Below are positions 1 through 5,342 of a DNA stretch of 5,516 bases, piece by piece. The stretch is from Deltaproteobacteria bacterium UBA6967 (lineage in GTDB: Bacteria > SAR324 > NAC60-12). The translations under genes and the position numbers were made by a program. Under the pieces are notes generated by a model. It made no database searches. It was given only the letters and a program-made list of their open reading frames with translations, and was not told the DNA's origin. Within the stretch, counting starts at the first letter, position 1; each line of letters starts with the position of its first letter. The DNA is taken from positions 1,744 to 7,259 of the forward strand of contig DJYX01000161.1 of the NCBI GenBank assembly GCA_002450295.1, read 5' to 3'.

Positions 1-369
1 GCTCTGGAAGCGTTGACTCTGCGGAATGCGATTGAAGAAGAGCAGAATGAAATTCTACGAGGACTGAACACGATCAGCGCACGAGTCGTTCGTGTTTACC
101 CAGATGGAAACATGCTCATCTCTGGACAGAAAGTGGACTACCGACAGCGCAATCAGGTGCGCTATGTGACCACTGTGCAGGGAGTGCTACGTCCTGCAGA
201 TGTCAGCGGAGAAAACCTTGTTTCAGCAACGAAACTGGTGAATCCTGAAATCAAAGTGCGAAGACAGCAATCTAGTGGTCTGGTCCGTGAGAGACTGGAG
301 CAGTTGGCACCGTTGATTGGCAGCGATGCTGCTGGACTAGCAGGGCGTTTGAGCGATCTCGGCAACTAA
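1..369 (+). CDS. flgH: Flagellar basal-body L-ring protein FlgH, C-terminal part (5' truncated by window edge)
   Basis: The frame is open from base 1 to the TAA at 367-369, giving 122 residues, so the true start lies upstream of the window. The TTG at 13 has no ribosome binding site and is not a credible start. FlgH is an outer-membrane lipoprotein that assembles the L ring around the flagellar rod. The visible part matches the FlgH core pattern: TISARVVRVYPDGNMLISG, then an RNQVRYVTTVQGVLRPADVS segment, then ENLVSATKLVNPEIKV, equivalent to the family's 'V.P.GNL.I.G ... G.VRP.DI ... N.V.ST...A.I'. The last roughly 35 residues (RRQQSSGLVRERLEQLAP to DLGN) do not resemble the aromatic 'GWL.R.F' ending usual in FlgH. 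The next gene is convergent, so no flgI follows directly. The lipoprotein signal and N-terminal half are not visible, so the call rests on the core motif alone. Confidence 0.75.
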   Translation, partial: ALEALTLRNAIEEEQNEILRGLNTISARVVRVYPDGNMLISGQKVDYRQRNQVRYVTTVQGVLRPADVSGENLVSATKLVNPEIKVRRQQSSGLVRERLEQLAPLIGSDAAGLAGRLSDLGN

Positions 370-382
370 GCCAAACTTTCTC

Positions 383-416
383 AAAAAGCCTGGGCGTTCC
401 CACGAATCGTTCAGGC
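383..416 (-). terminator. Candidate intrinsic terminator downstream of ccmB
   Basis: On the minus strand, 13 nt past the ccmB stop, GCCTG (416-412) pairs with CAGGC (392-388) and is followed at once by five T (387-383). The inner part continues with two A/C mismatches and two further pairs. Read from the plus strand the same arms form a 9-bp stem (GCCTGGGCG with CGTTCAGGC, two G-U pairs), but a C-rich pyrimidine tract follows instead of a T-run. It is therefore best read as the terminator of the minus-strand unit, with possible weak action on flgH transcripts. Confidence 0.5.
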
Positions 417-428
417 CCTCCCTTCCCC

Positions 429-1106
429 TCATTCCTCCATCACGAACTCGAATCCGAGTATCGAGACCACCAACAACAAGACATCGAAACCCAGCAATAG
501 GTTCCACCAGGCATTGACTTGTTCAGGACGTGTGTCGAAGAACAGGTAGGCTGTCAGGTTCACCAGACTGAGCAGTCCGGGCACCATCAACGGGAACAGC
601 AGGATTGGCAACAACACCTCACTTCCTTTGAGGGATGCGGTCATGGCTGTCAGCAGGGTTCCAAGCGCGCTGAAGCCAACTGTGCCAGCCAACAGAATTC
701 CAGGCACACTAGGCCAATGTTGAACTCTCAGGGGGAAGAAGAGAAAGCACAGCGCCAAAAAGAGCAACTGAGCAACCAGCAGGAAGCAGAGATTGGCGAG
801 AAACTTACCGAGGAAGAGGACAGTCCGATCCAGTGGCGCCAACAACAACCCACCAATGCAACCATTCTCAGAATCCTGCTGGTAGGACTTGTTCAGGCTG
901 AGGACGCCCGTCAACATGAAAACCACCCAGATGATTCCGGGTAGAGCCAGACGAAAGGTCCGTTGATCATCTCCCATCGCAAATTGGAAGATCAACAGCG
1001 TCAGGGTGGAGAAGAGCAGCATGGAGAGAAAATTCTCCTTACGGCGTAAATCAATCAGCAGGTCCTTCCAGAGCAGGATCAGGATCTGGCGAAAAAAACT
1101 GGGCAT
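429..1106 (-). CDS. ccmB: Heme exporter protein CcmB (cytochrome c maturation ABC permease)
   Basis: This 225-aa protein is the usual CcmB length. CcmB is the inner-membrane permease that works with the ATPase CcmA, and with CcmC, CcmD and CcmE, to drive system I heme handling for c-type cytochromes. Visible family marks are an N-terminal 'F..IL.LLWKDL..DLR.KE' segment (about residues 4-24), the 'LALPGIIWVVFML.GVLSLN.S' helix (53-74), and the cytoplasmic 'ENGCIGGLLLAPLDR' loop (80-94). Six hydrophobic segments fall at roughly 28-44, 53-71, 98-120, 127-150, 155-180 and 195-220. The ATG at 1106 was chosen because the family normally begins just before this amphipathic stretch. A GTG at 1121 would add five residues and is the alternative; neither start has a strong Shine-Dalgarno. 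The gene lies downstream of the FmdB-family gene on the same strand. No ccmA or ccmC is adjacent, which is unusual for this family. Confidence 0.9.
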   Translation of the reverse strand: MPSFFRQILILLWKDLLIDLRRKENFLSMLLFSTLTLLIFQFAMGDDQRTFRLALPGIIWVVFMLTGVLSLNKSYQQDSENGCIGGLLLAPLDRTVLFLGKFLANLCFLLVAQLLFLALCFLFFPLRVQHWPSVPGILLAGTVGFSALGTLLTAMTASLKGSEVLLPILLFPLMVPGLLSLVNLTAYLFFDTRPEQVNAWWNLLLGFDVLLLVVSILGFEFVMEE

Positions 1107-1177
1107 CAAAGAGGGGTCCACTCAGGTTAAGACATGAGCCCCAACATGAGTGGAGGGACTGGAAGAATCAAGTCGGC

Positions 1178-1576
1178 TCAGGCAGCGCTTTCCTTGCCAC
1201 CAGAACTGGAAGAGGTGGAAGACGAGCTGGAGTCACTGGATTTGCTGGACTCCGCCGGTTTGCTCTCTTTTGGGCTCGATTCCGTGCTGCTGTCACTTTT
1301 TTTGGATTCAGTTCCGCTGTCGGCCTTTTTTGCTTCACTGCCCCCGTCACTCTTCTTGGACTCACTGCCGCTGTCACTGGAACTCTCCGGCTTGGCGCTA
1401 CCATAGCCGTCCTTGTACCAACCGCCACCCTTCAAATGAAATGCGCTCTTGGAGACCTTGCGCTGCACAGGCGCCTTCTCATCACACAGGCACTGCTCCA
1501 GCGGGGCATCGCTGAACCGCTGCATTTCCTCAAATTCCTTGCCACAGCTCTGGCAGACGTATTCGTAGATCGGCAT
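1178..1576 (-). CDS. FmdB-family zinc-ribbon protein with Ser/Lys-rich repetitive tail
   Basis: This 132-aa cytoplasmic protein begins MPIYEYVCQSCGKEFEEMQ, the hallmark of the FmdB/CxxC_CxxC_SSSS regulatory-protein family, whose function is poorly defined. The universal MPIYEY start fixes the ATG at 1576; a TTG at 1615 in the same frame would add 13 unrelated residues. The zinc-ribbon knuckles are C8-x2-C11 and C29-x-C31; the second normally reads C-P-x-C-G with x2 spacing, so here it is altered. A 'K..FHLKGGGWYKDGY' segment at about residues 43-58 follows, as in relatives. Residues 60-132 are low complexity (Ser, Lys, Glu, Asp), including a nine-residue repeat and an Ser-rich end at 110-125, a known trait of the family. 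Upstream lies a sigma70-like promoter overlapped by a CIRCE-like operator, suggesting heat-shock control by HrcA. ccmB follows after 71 nt, so co-transcription is plausible. Confidence 0.88.
   Translation of the reverse strand: MPIYEYVCQSCGKEFEEMQRFSDAPLEQCLCDEKAPVQRKVSKSAFHLKGGGWYKDGYGSAKPESSSDSGSESKKSDGGSEAKKADSGTESKKSDSSTESSPKESKPAESSKSSDSSSSSTSSSSGGKESAA
1265..1372 (-). repeat. 27-bp tandem repeat inside the FmdB-family gene
   Basis: Three 27-bp units lie head to tail at 1292-1318, 1319-1345 and 1346-1372 (plus-strand units begin GTCAC, GTCGG, GTCAC), with a fourth degraded unit at 1265-1291. They encode the nine-residue repeats SGSESKKSD, GGSEAKKAD, SGTESKKSD and SSTESSPKE (residues 69-104). 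The period is a multiple of three, so copy number can change without shifting the frame. Confidence 0.85.
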
Positions 1577-1654
1577 CTTGCTTCTGTTTCCAACAGGTTG
1601 AAGGAAAGACCGCAACTTTGGAAGCCAACTCCTCCGTGCGATAAAATTAATTTG

Positions 1655-1681
1655 TTAGCACTCTATCTAAGCTAGTGCTAG
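1655..1681. promoter_or_regulatory. CIRCE-like HrcA operator
   Basis: The sequence is TTAGCACTC (1655-1663), nine bases, then TAGTGCTAG (1673-1681). The CIRCE consensus bound by the heat-shock repressor HrcA is TTAGCACTC-N9-GAGTGCTAA. The left arm is identical, the spacer is exactly nine, and the right arm matches seven of nine. The core arms TAGCACT and AGTGCTA are perfectly complementary. It overlaps the -10 and spacer of the minus-strand promoter, the classic placement for an HrcA operator. This implies derepression of the FmdB-family gene, and probably ccmB, upon heat shock. No hrcA, grpE, dnaK or groESL gene is in the window. Confidence 0.75.
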
Positions 1682-1688
1682 TTGTCAA
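1660..1688 (-). promoter_or_regulatory. Candidate sigma70-type promoter for the FmdB-family/ccmB unit
   Basis: On the minus strand a perfect -35 hexamer TTGACA (1688-1683) is followed after exactly 17 nt by TAGAGT (1665-1660), which matches four of six bases of TATAAT. Transcription would begin near 1653, leaving a leader of about 75 nt before the ATG at 1576. The CIRCE-like dyad covers the spacer and the -10, a position well suited to repression. The weak -10 keeps this a prediction. Confidence 0.55.
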
Positions 1689-1973
1689 TGCCAGAAAACG
1701 TCAGGGATTCCATCTGAATCGATGGGCAGTGCATGAACTCTTTCAGCCAAAAAAGACTACGAAGGAAAGTGACCTCCAAAGCCATCATTCAGAAAACGTC
1801 CGAGGAACTAAGCTACTGCTGGTTTTCTGACAATTTCTGAAGCCTGTCAGAAAATTAAGATTTGACAATATGATGAATTGTGTCGGACTCTTTTCTCCTT
1901 TTCCAATTTTCTGTCGTCTGCCTTTCAGATAAAGACGATAAAAATTTGTGCTTCAACTTTTTTGGGAGGACTC
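1682..1973. other. Intergenic regulatory region upstream of the lipase-fadL operon
   Basis: With the 1577-1681 stretch this makes a 397-bp divergent gap with no convincing gene. It contains five copies of the heptamer CAGAAAA or its complement TTTTCTG: 1692-1698, 1790-1796, 1823-1829, 1848-1854 and 1907-1913. The first two extend to the identical 11-mer CAGAAAACGTC (1692-1702 and 1790-1800). Promoter candidates for the plus strand are weak: a TTGACA at 1862-1867 lacks a -10 at proper spacing, and a TATGAT at 1869-1874 lacks a -35. An in-frame GTG at 1878 would extend the lipase but has no ribosome binding site and would bury the signal peptide. Confidence 0.5.
1823..1854. promoter_or_regulatory. 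Perfect inverted repeat, candidate operator of the lipase-fadL operon
   Basis: TTTTCTGACA (1823-1832) and TGTCAGAAAA (1845-1854) are perfect reverse complements separated by 12 nt. The arms are AT-rich at their outer ends and no T-run follows, so a DNA operator for a dimeric regulator is more likely than a terminator. It ends 7 bp before a TTGACA and about 120 bp before the lipase ATG. The regulator is unknown; a fatty-acid-responsive repressor would fit the operon, but that is inference only. Confidence 0.5.
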
Positions 1974-1976
1974 ATG
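1964..1976 (+). promoter_or_regulatory. Ribosome binding site fixing the lipase start
   Basis: GGGAGGA at 1964-1970 precedes the ATG at 1974 by three nt (five from the GGAG core). It selects this ATG over the upstream GTG at 1878, and the resulting N-terminus is a clean lipoprotein signal peptide. Confidence 0.85.
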
Positions 1977-4052
1977 AAGCCGAGCCTGCGTCTCCTCTGT
2001 GGTGTATTGCTCACTGCCTTTGCTCTCAGCGGCTGTGCTGAGCAAATCCTAGATTCTGCTAGCAAAGATCCTGCTCCAACGGTAACAAGTGGAGAGGAAG
2101 GTACTGCAAACACCATCGCTAAGTTCAGCACTCCAGAGGGCTTGGCTCCTCAACCCAGTGATGTAGTTCTTGCTAATGTCAACGCTGCACTTCCACCAGA
2201 GGTCCAGTTGGCAGGAATAAGTCGTTTGATGCCAATCCGTATTCCTTTCAGTCGTCCGTTGGCCAATCTGTACAATGATAATGGCAGTTGGAATGCCCAA
2301 GCTGGTGGAAATCTGGCCCTAAATCTATTGATTTTTCCAACTTCAAATCCGACTGCACCTGTACTTGCCCTCCCCACAGTTGGTGGAGGAACGTTTAAAG
2401 TTGTCTATCAGGATGCAAACAATGATTTGGTCCTTGTTCCTGATAGCAGCACTTTCCAAGCAGGAACACAGTATGCGGTCGTTGTGAAAACAAGTCTGGG
2501 AGATGCGCAAGGCAGTCCACTTTCACCAGATATATTGACAAATATACTGACCAACCCTCTTCCAATTGTAGTTGATGGGAAGATTATGAATAGTCTATTT
2601 GACGACTTAGACACGGCCAACAGCTTAGAAGGACTGCGAGCAAGTTATGCTCCCCTAATTGGAGGGCTGCAGGCTCTGGGTCAAATTGAATCACATAATG
2701 ACTTAGCCCAGTTATTCACATTTACTACAGAAGTTGAAGATCTAGATGCGGCTAATGATATAGCTTTAGCTTTTGATGCTATAGAGGCTAACCTTACCGA
2801 TACTACTTCAGCGTATTCAGATAACATTACTTGGGCAACAACTTACCCAAGTAGTCCAGATACGCTTGTAGATCAGCCTTTAGATCTGAAAACAGATGTA
2901 GTAAAAATTTTAGATTCAAACCTTCCAAGTGACAATGTTAGTACACTTTATAAAGGCTATTTTAGCTGTCTCAATTTTCTCTCAAAAGCAGAAGATGGCT
3001 GGGAATTGGACCTCCCTAATCGTGCCTCTAATCCCCTCAGAGACTGCCCTAGTGGTGATAATTCTTTAAATGGAAAAATTGGTTTTTGGATTTCCAATCC
3101 AGCTACAGTTGATGGAATCATAATATATTTGCATGGTTTGGAGCAAAATAAAGAAGAAATGTTTGCAGTAATGGATACTTTTGCCTCCAAAAATATTGTT
3201 ACAGTTGCAATAGATATATGGGGTCATGGAGAAAGAACATATTTAGATGCGAATGGAAATGGGAGCTTAGATAGTAATGATTCATTGATAATTACAACAA
3301 GATATGACAATCCATCACTAACAGCAGGTTATATCATTCAAACCCAGTTTGATTTGTTACGCCTCCGTACACTGTTGGAAGCAAACCTAAATATTCGTAC
3401 TGCAATAGTTGGATCTGTATCGGAAATGCCTCCGATATACTTTGTGGGACATAGTTTAGGTAGTTTTGTTGGTAGCAACTTTGCTAATACTGGTTTCCCT
3501 ATAGATGGTGCCGTAATAAGTTCTTCAGGTGGTGATATCTCTGATATTGGGCTAAATGGAAATTATCGAGATGATATACTTGGATTAATTGCTTTAGGTT
3601 TAGGTATCGACCCAACTACTAAAACAGGAAAAGAATTATTAAACAGTACAGCTTTAGGTCTAGAACTTACGATGGCTCATGGTCTTTTCAAAGGTGGTAT
3701 AGATCCATTAGTCACGGCATCTTCTTCAGCTGCAACTCCATTACTTCTTCAGCAAATTAAAGGAGGTATGACGGTCCCAAATTCGAATTCCAAACTTCTA
3801 GCACTAGCTATGGGACTACCTACCTACACAGATGGAGATGATTTTCTAGAAGGTGTGAATAGAAGCCATTGGATCTTGCACCCAGACAGCTACAAAGAAG
3901 GTGTAGCAGATCACTCGTTCTTTCTTGACTGGGAATCTGAAGCAACTTTGCGAGGACAGCAACAAGCAGCCTGTTTCTTAGCAACTGGGAAAGTCTTGGA
4001 TCCATCAAAGGTAATTGACATCACAACTTGCACCAACACCAACGCTAACTAA
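1974..4052 (+). CDS. Lipoprotein lipase/lysophospholipase of the VolA/Pla-1 type
   Basis: This 692-aa protein starts with a lipoprotein signal (MKPSLRLL, then a hydrophobic stretch, lipobox LSGC with Cys21), so it is likely anchored in the outer membrane. Residues about 40-190 resemble the bacterial virulence-factor lipase N-terminal domain: 'RLMPIRIPFSRPL' and an Ig-like 'LVLVPDSSTFQAGTQYAVVV' segment. Residues about 370-680 form an alpha/beta hydrolase: IIIYLHGL oxyanion region (H387-G388), DIWGHGER (414-421), nucleophile elbow G492-H-S494-L-G496, and D646-H647-SFFLD as the probable catalytic His. An EF-hand-like loop lies at 425-436. Cys332/358 and Cys667/686 could form disulfides. VolA of Vibrio cholerae hydrolyses lysophosphatidylcholine and neighbours fadL; here fadL follows by 11 nt, supporting the same role. 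GC drops sharply in the middle of the gene (about 2690-3840). The exact substrate is unproven. Confidence 0.85.
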   Translation: MKPSLRLLCGVLLTAFALSGCAEQILDSASKDPAPTVTSGEEGTANTIAKFSTPEGLAPQPSDVVLANVNAALPPEVQLAGISRLMPIRIPFSRPLANLYNDNGSWNAQAGGNLALNLLIFPTSNPTAPVLALPTVGGGTFKVVYQDANNDLVLVPDSSTFQAGTQYAVVVKTSLGDAQGSPLSPDILTNILTNPLPIVVDGKIMNSLFDDLDTANSLEGLRASYAPLIGGLQALGQIESHNDLAQLFTFTTEVEDLDAANDIALAFDAIEANLTDTTSAYSDNITWATTYPSSPDTLVDQPLDLKTDVVKILDSNLPSDNVSTLYKGYFSCLNFLSKAEDGWELDLPNRASNPLRDCPSGDNSLNGKIGFWISNPATVDGIIIYLHGLEQNKEEMFAVMDTFASKNIVTVAIDIWGHGERTYLDANGNGSLDSNDSLIITTRYDNPSLTAGYIIQTQFDLLRLRTLLEANLNIRTAIVGSVSEMPPIYFVGHSLGSFVGSNFANTGFPIDGAVISSSGGDISDIGLNGNYRDDILGLIALGLGIDPTTKTGKELLNSTALGLELTMAHGLFKGGIDPLVTASSSAATPLLLQQIKGGMTVPNSNSKLLALAMGLPTYTDGDDFLEGVNRSHWILHPDSYKEGVADHSFFLDWESEATLRGQQQAACFLATGKVLDPSKVIDITTCTNTNAN
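3246..3281 (+). other. EF-hand/dockerin-like calcium-binding loop in the lipase
   Basis: Codons 425-436 read DANGNGSLDSND, matching the D-x-N-x-[DN]-G-x-[LIV]-D-x-x-[DE] pattern of a calcium-binding EF-hand-type loop. It follows directly after the DIWGHGER motif of the hydrolase fold, so it lies in an insertion of the catalytic domain. Calcium binding is inferred from the pattern only. Confidence 0.5.
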
Positions 4053-4056
4053 GGAG
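4051..4056 (+). promoter_or_regulatory. Ribosome binding site of fadL overlapping the lipase stop
   Basis: AAGGAG shares its first two bases with the TAA stop of the lipase gene and stands seven nt before the fadL ATG at 4064. This tight arrangement supports co-transcription and probably coupled translation. Confidence 0.85.
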
Positions 4057-4063
4057 AATCATC

Positions 4064-5305
4064 ATGAAAGCGCTACGTCACTTTCTCGCAGCTCTCTCCT
4101 TTGTGGTGTTGGGCGGTACTGTTCAAGCAGCTGGTTTCAACACGCCCCAGTCGGGAGCCTCCTACACAGCTCAAGGACAGGGTGGTATCACGTTTTTTGA
4201 CAACGCTGGTCTGGTAGTTCAGAATCCATCAGCGATGGTCAAGCTAGAGACGGGTATTCATGTATACGGTGGTTTTGCTCGCTACGAAACCAAATACAAT
4301 TACACAGATCTTAATGGAGGGAACAGTGCAGATTCCCAGACTGATCCATCAGTAGCTCCACACATTTATGCTGTCTACAACAATGGAGATATGGCAGTAG
4401 GAACGGGTGCGAACCTGCCCTTCAATTCCAGTGTAGAGTGGCCTGAAGATTGGGCAGGGCGAGATGTGTTGACCAGGATCAAGTTGGCAACACTGAACCA
4501 ACCCATCGTGGTAGCTGGACGTTTCGGAGATTTCTCAGTTGGAGGGGGGCTCAACTTCTATGCAGCCCATATCGAGCTTGACCAAGAAGTTATCTACAGT
4601 GGGACAGATAGTTTTTCTGTAACTCTTGGGGGTAAAGGTACTGCAAATGGCTATAACGCTTCGATTCTCTACGACGGTGGAACAATCGCAGCAGCAGCAA
4701 ATTACACTTCTCGTTTTACCATAAGTGGAGATGGTGACGCTCAGTTTGATACCAGTAGTGCTCCTCCAGTTTATACAAATGAATTTCCAGATGGTGGTAT
4801 CTCTGTCGACGTCAAATATCCTGATTTATTGGAGATGGCTGTTTCTTGGAAGTCTTTTTCATCAGGTGATGGCTATATCCCGGGGGCTTACGCGATTGAG
4901 GCTGGCCTATTGCGTAGTGGTTGGTCGGCCTACGATGAAATTGTTATTCGCTATGAAAAAGGAAAGCCAAGTGACACAACGGTGATTAAGCAGAATTGGG
5001 AAGATGTTGTGGACTACAAAATTGGTGGTTTCTATACGTTCACGGATTACCTGAAGGTTCGAGGAGGCTATTACAAAACGGCTAGTCCAATTCCAGAGTC
5101 GACACTGGGGCCTATCACTCCAGATGGAGCTGGGCGAAATAGTTTCTTTGTCGGTGCTGGTTATAAGCGCCGGGCTTTCCTGATGGATTTGGCTTACTTA
5201 GTGAGTGACTTCCTACCTAGTGAAACACGAACTAATCCAGACCTGACTGGTAAGTACAAGGGCAAGGCCAATGTACTGCAGTTGAGCGCTGGCTATTCCT
5301 TCTGA
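4064..5305 (+). CDS. fadL: FadL/OMPP1/TodX-family outer-membrane long-chain fatty acid transporter
   Basis: This 413-aa protein has a Sec signal peptide (MKALRHFLAALSFVVLGG) with a likely cleavage after V20-Q-A22, so the mature chain begins AGFNTPQSGAS, a typical FadL N-terminus. The plug region shows 'DNAGLVVQNPSAM' (46-58), equivalent to the family's conserved D-A-x-x-x-x-NPA hatch motif. The rest alternates amphipathic strands and ends LQLSAGYSF, with a terminal Phe as expected for a beta-barrel assembled by BAM. Length is slightly below E. coli FadL. FadL proteins pass long-chain fatty acids or other hydrophobic compounds across the outer membrane by lateral release. The gene follows the lipase by 11 nt, so its likely substrate is the fatty acid released by that enzyme. 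Related members transport aromatics, but the neighbour favours fatty acids. Confidence 0.9.
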   Translation: MKALRHFLAALSFVVLGGTVQAAGFNTPQSGASYTAQGQGGITFFDNAGLVVQNPSAMVKLETGIHVYGGFARYETKYNYTDLNGGNSADSQTDPSVAPHIYAVYNNGDMAVGTGANLPFNSSVEWPEDWAGRDVLTRIKLATLNQPIVVAGRFGDFSVGGGLNFYAAHIELDQEVIYSGTDSFSVTLGGKGTANGYNASILYDGGTIAAAANYTSRFTISGDGDAQFDTSSAPPVYTNEFPDGGISVDVKYPDLLEMAVSWKSFSSGDGYIPGAYAIEAGLLRSGWSAYDEIVIRYEKGKPSDTTVIKQNWEDVVDYKIGGFYTFTDYLKVRGGYYKTASPIPESTLGPITPDGAGRNSFFVGAGYKRRAFLMDLAYLVSDFLPSETRTNPDLTGKYKGKANVLQLSAGYSF

Positions 5306-5342
5306 GTTACCGGAAGTGGAATAGGCTCTGCAGAATCAGCGA

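Noticed and set aside
519..944. 141-codon open frame on the plus strand
   Set aside because: It is antisense to ccmB. The product is rich in Gln and Glu, as expected from the complement of Leu-rich membrane codons, and no ribosome binding site is seen.
1127..1160. Direct repeat CTCATGT (twice, 12 nt apart on the minus strand) between the FmdB-family gene and ccmB, with a six-codon ATG...TAA frame
   Set aside because: Too short to support a leader peptide, and there is no ribosome binding site.
1134..1515. Overlapping plus-strand open frames with Leu/Ser-rich or Trp/Cys-rich products
   Set aside because: They lie antisense to the FmdB-family gene; the repetition comes from its 27-bp repeats.
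1577..1615. TTG start adding 13 residues to the FmdB-family protein
   Set aside because: The family begins at MPIYEY. The GGAGGAG at 1629-1635 (minus strand) is too far from the TTG, at 13 nt.
1710..1725. CCATC-N6-GATGG hairpin
   Set aside because: Five pairs only, no T-run and no known motif; likely chance.
1862..1890. Plus-strand promoter from TTGACA at 1862
   Set aside because: At 16-18 nt spacing the -10 would be GC-rich (around GGACTC), so no full promoter can be supported.
1878..1973. GTG start that would lengthen the lipase by 32 residues
   Set aside because: It has no Shine-Dalgarno and would place a Cys/Phe-rich leader ahead of an otherwise typical lipoprotein signal. The ATG at 1974 has GGAGGA.
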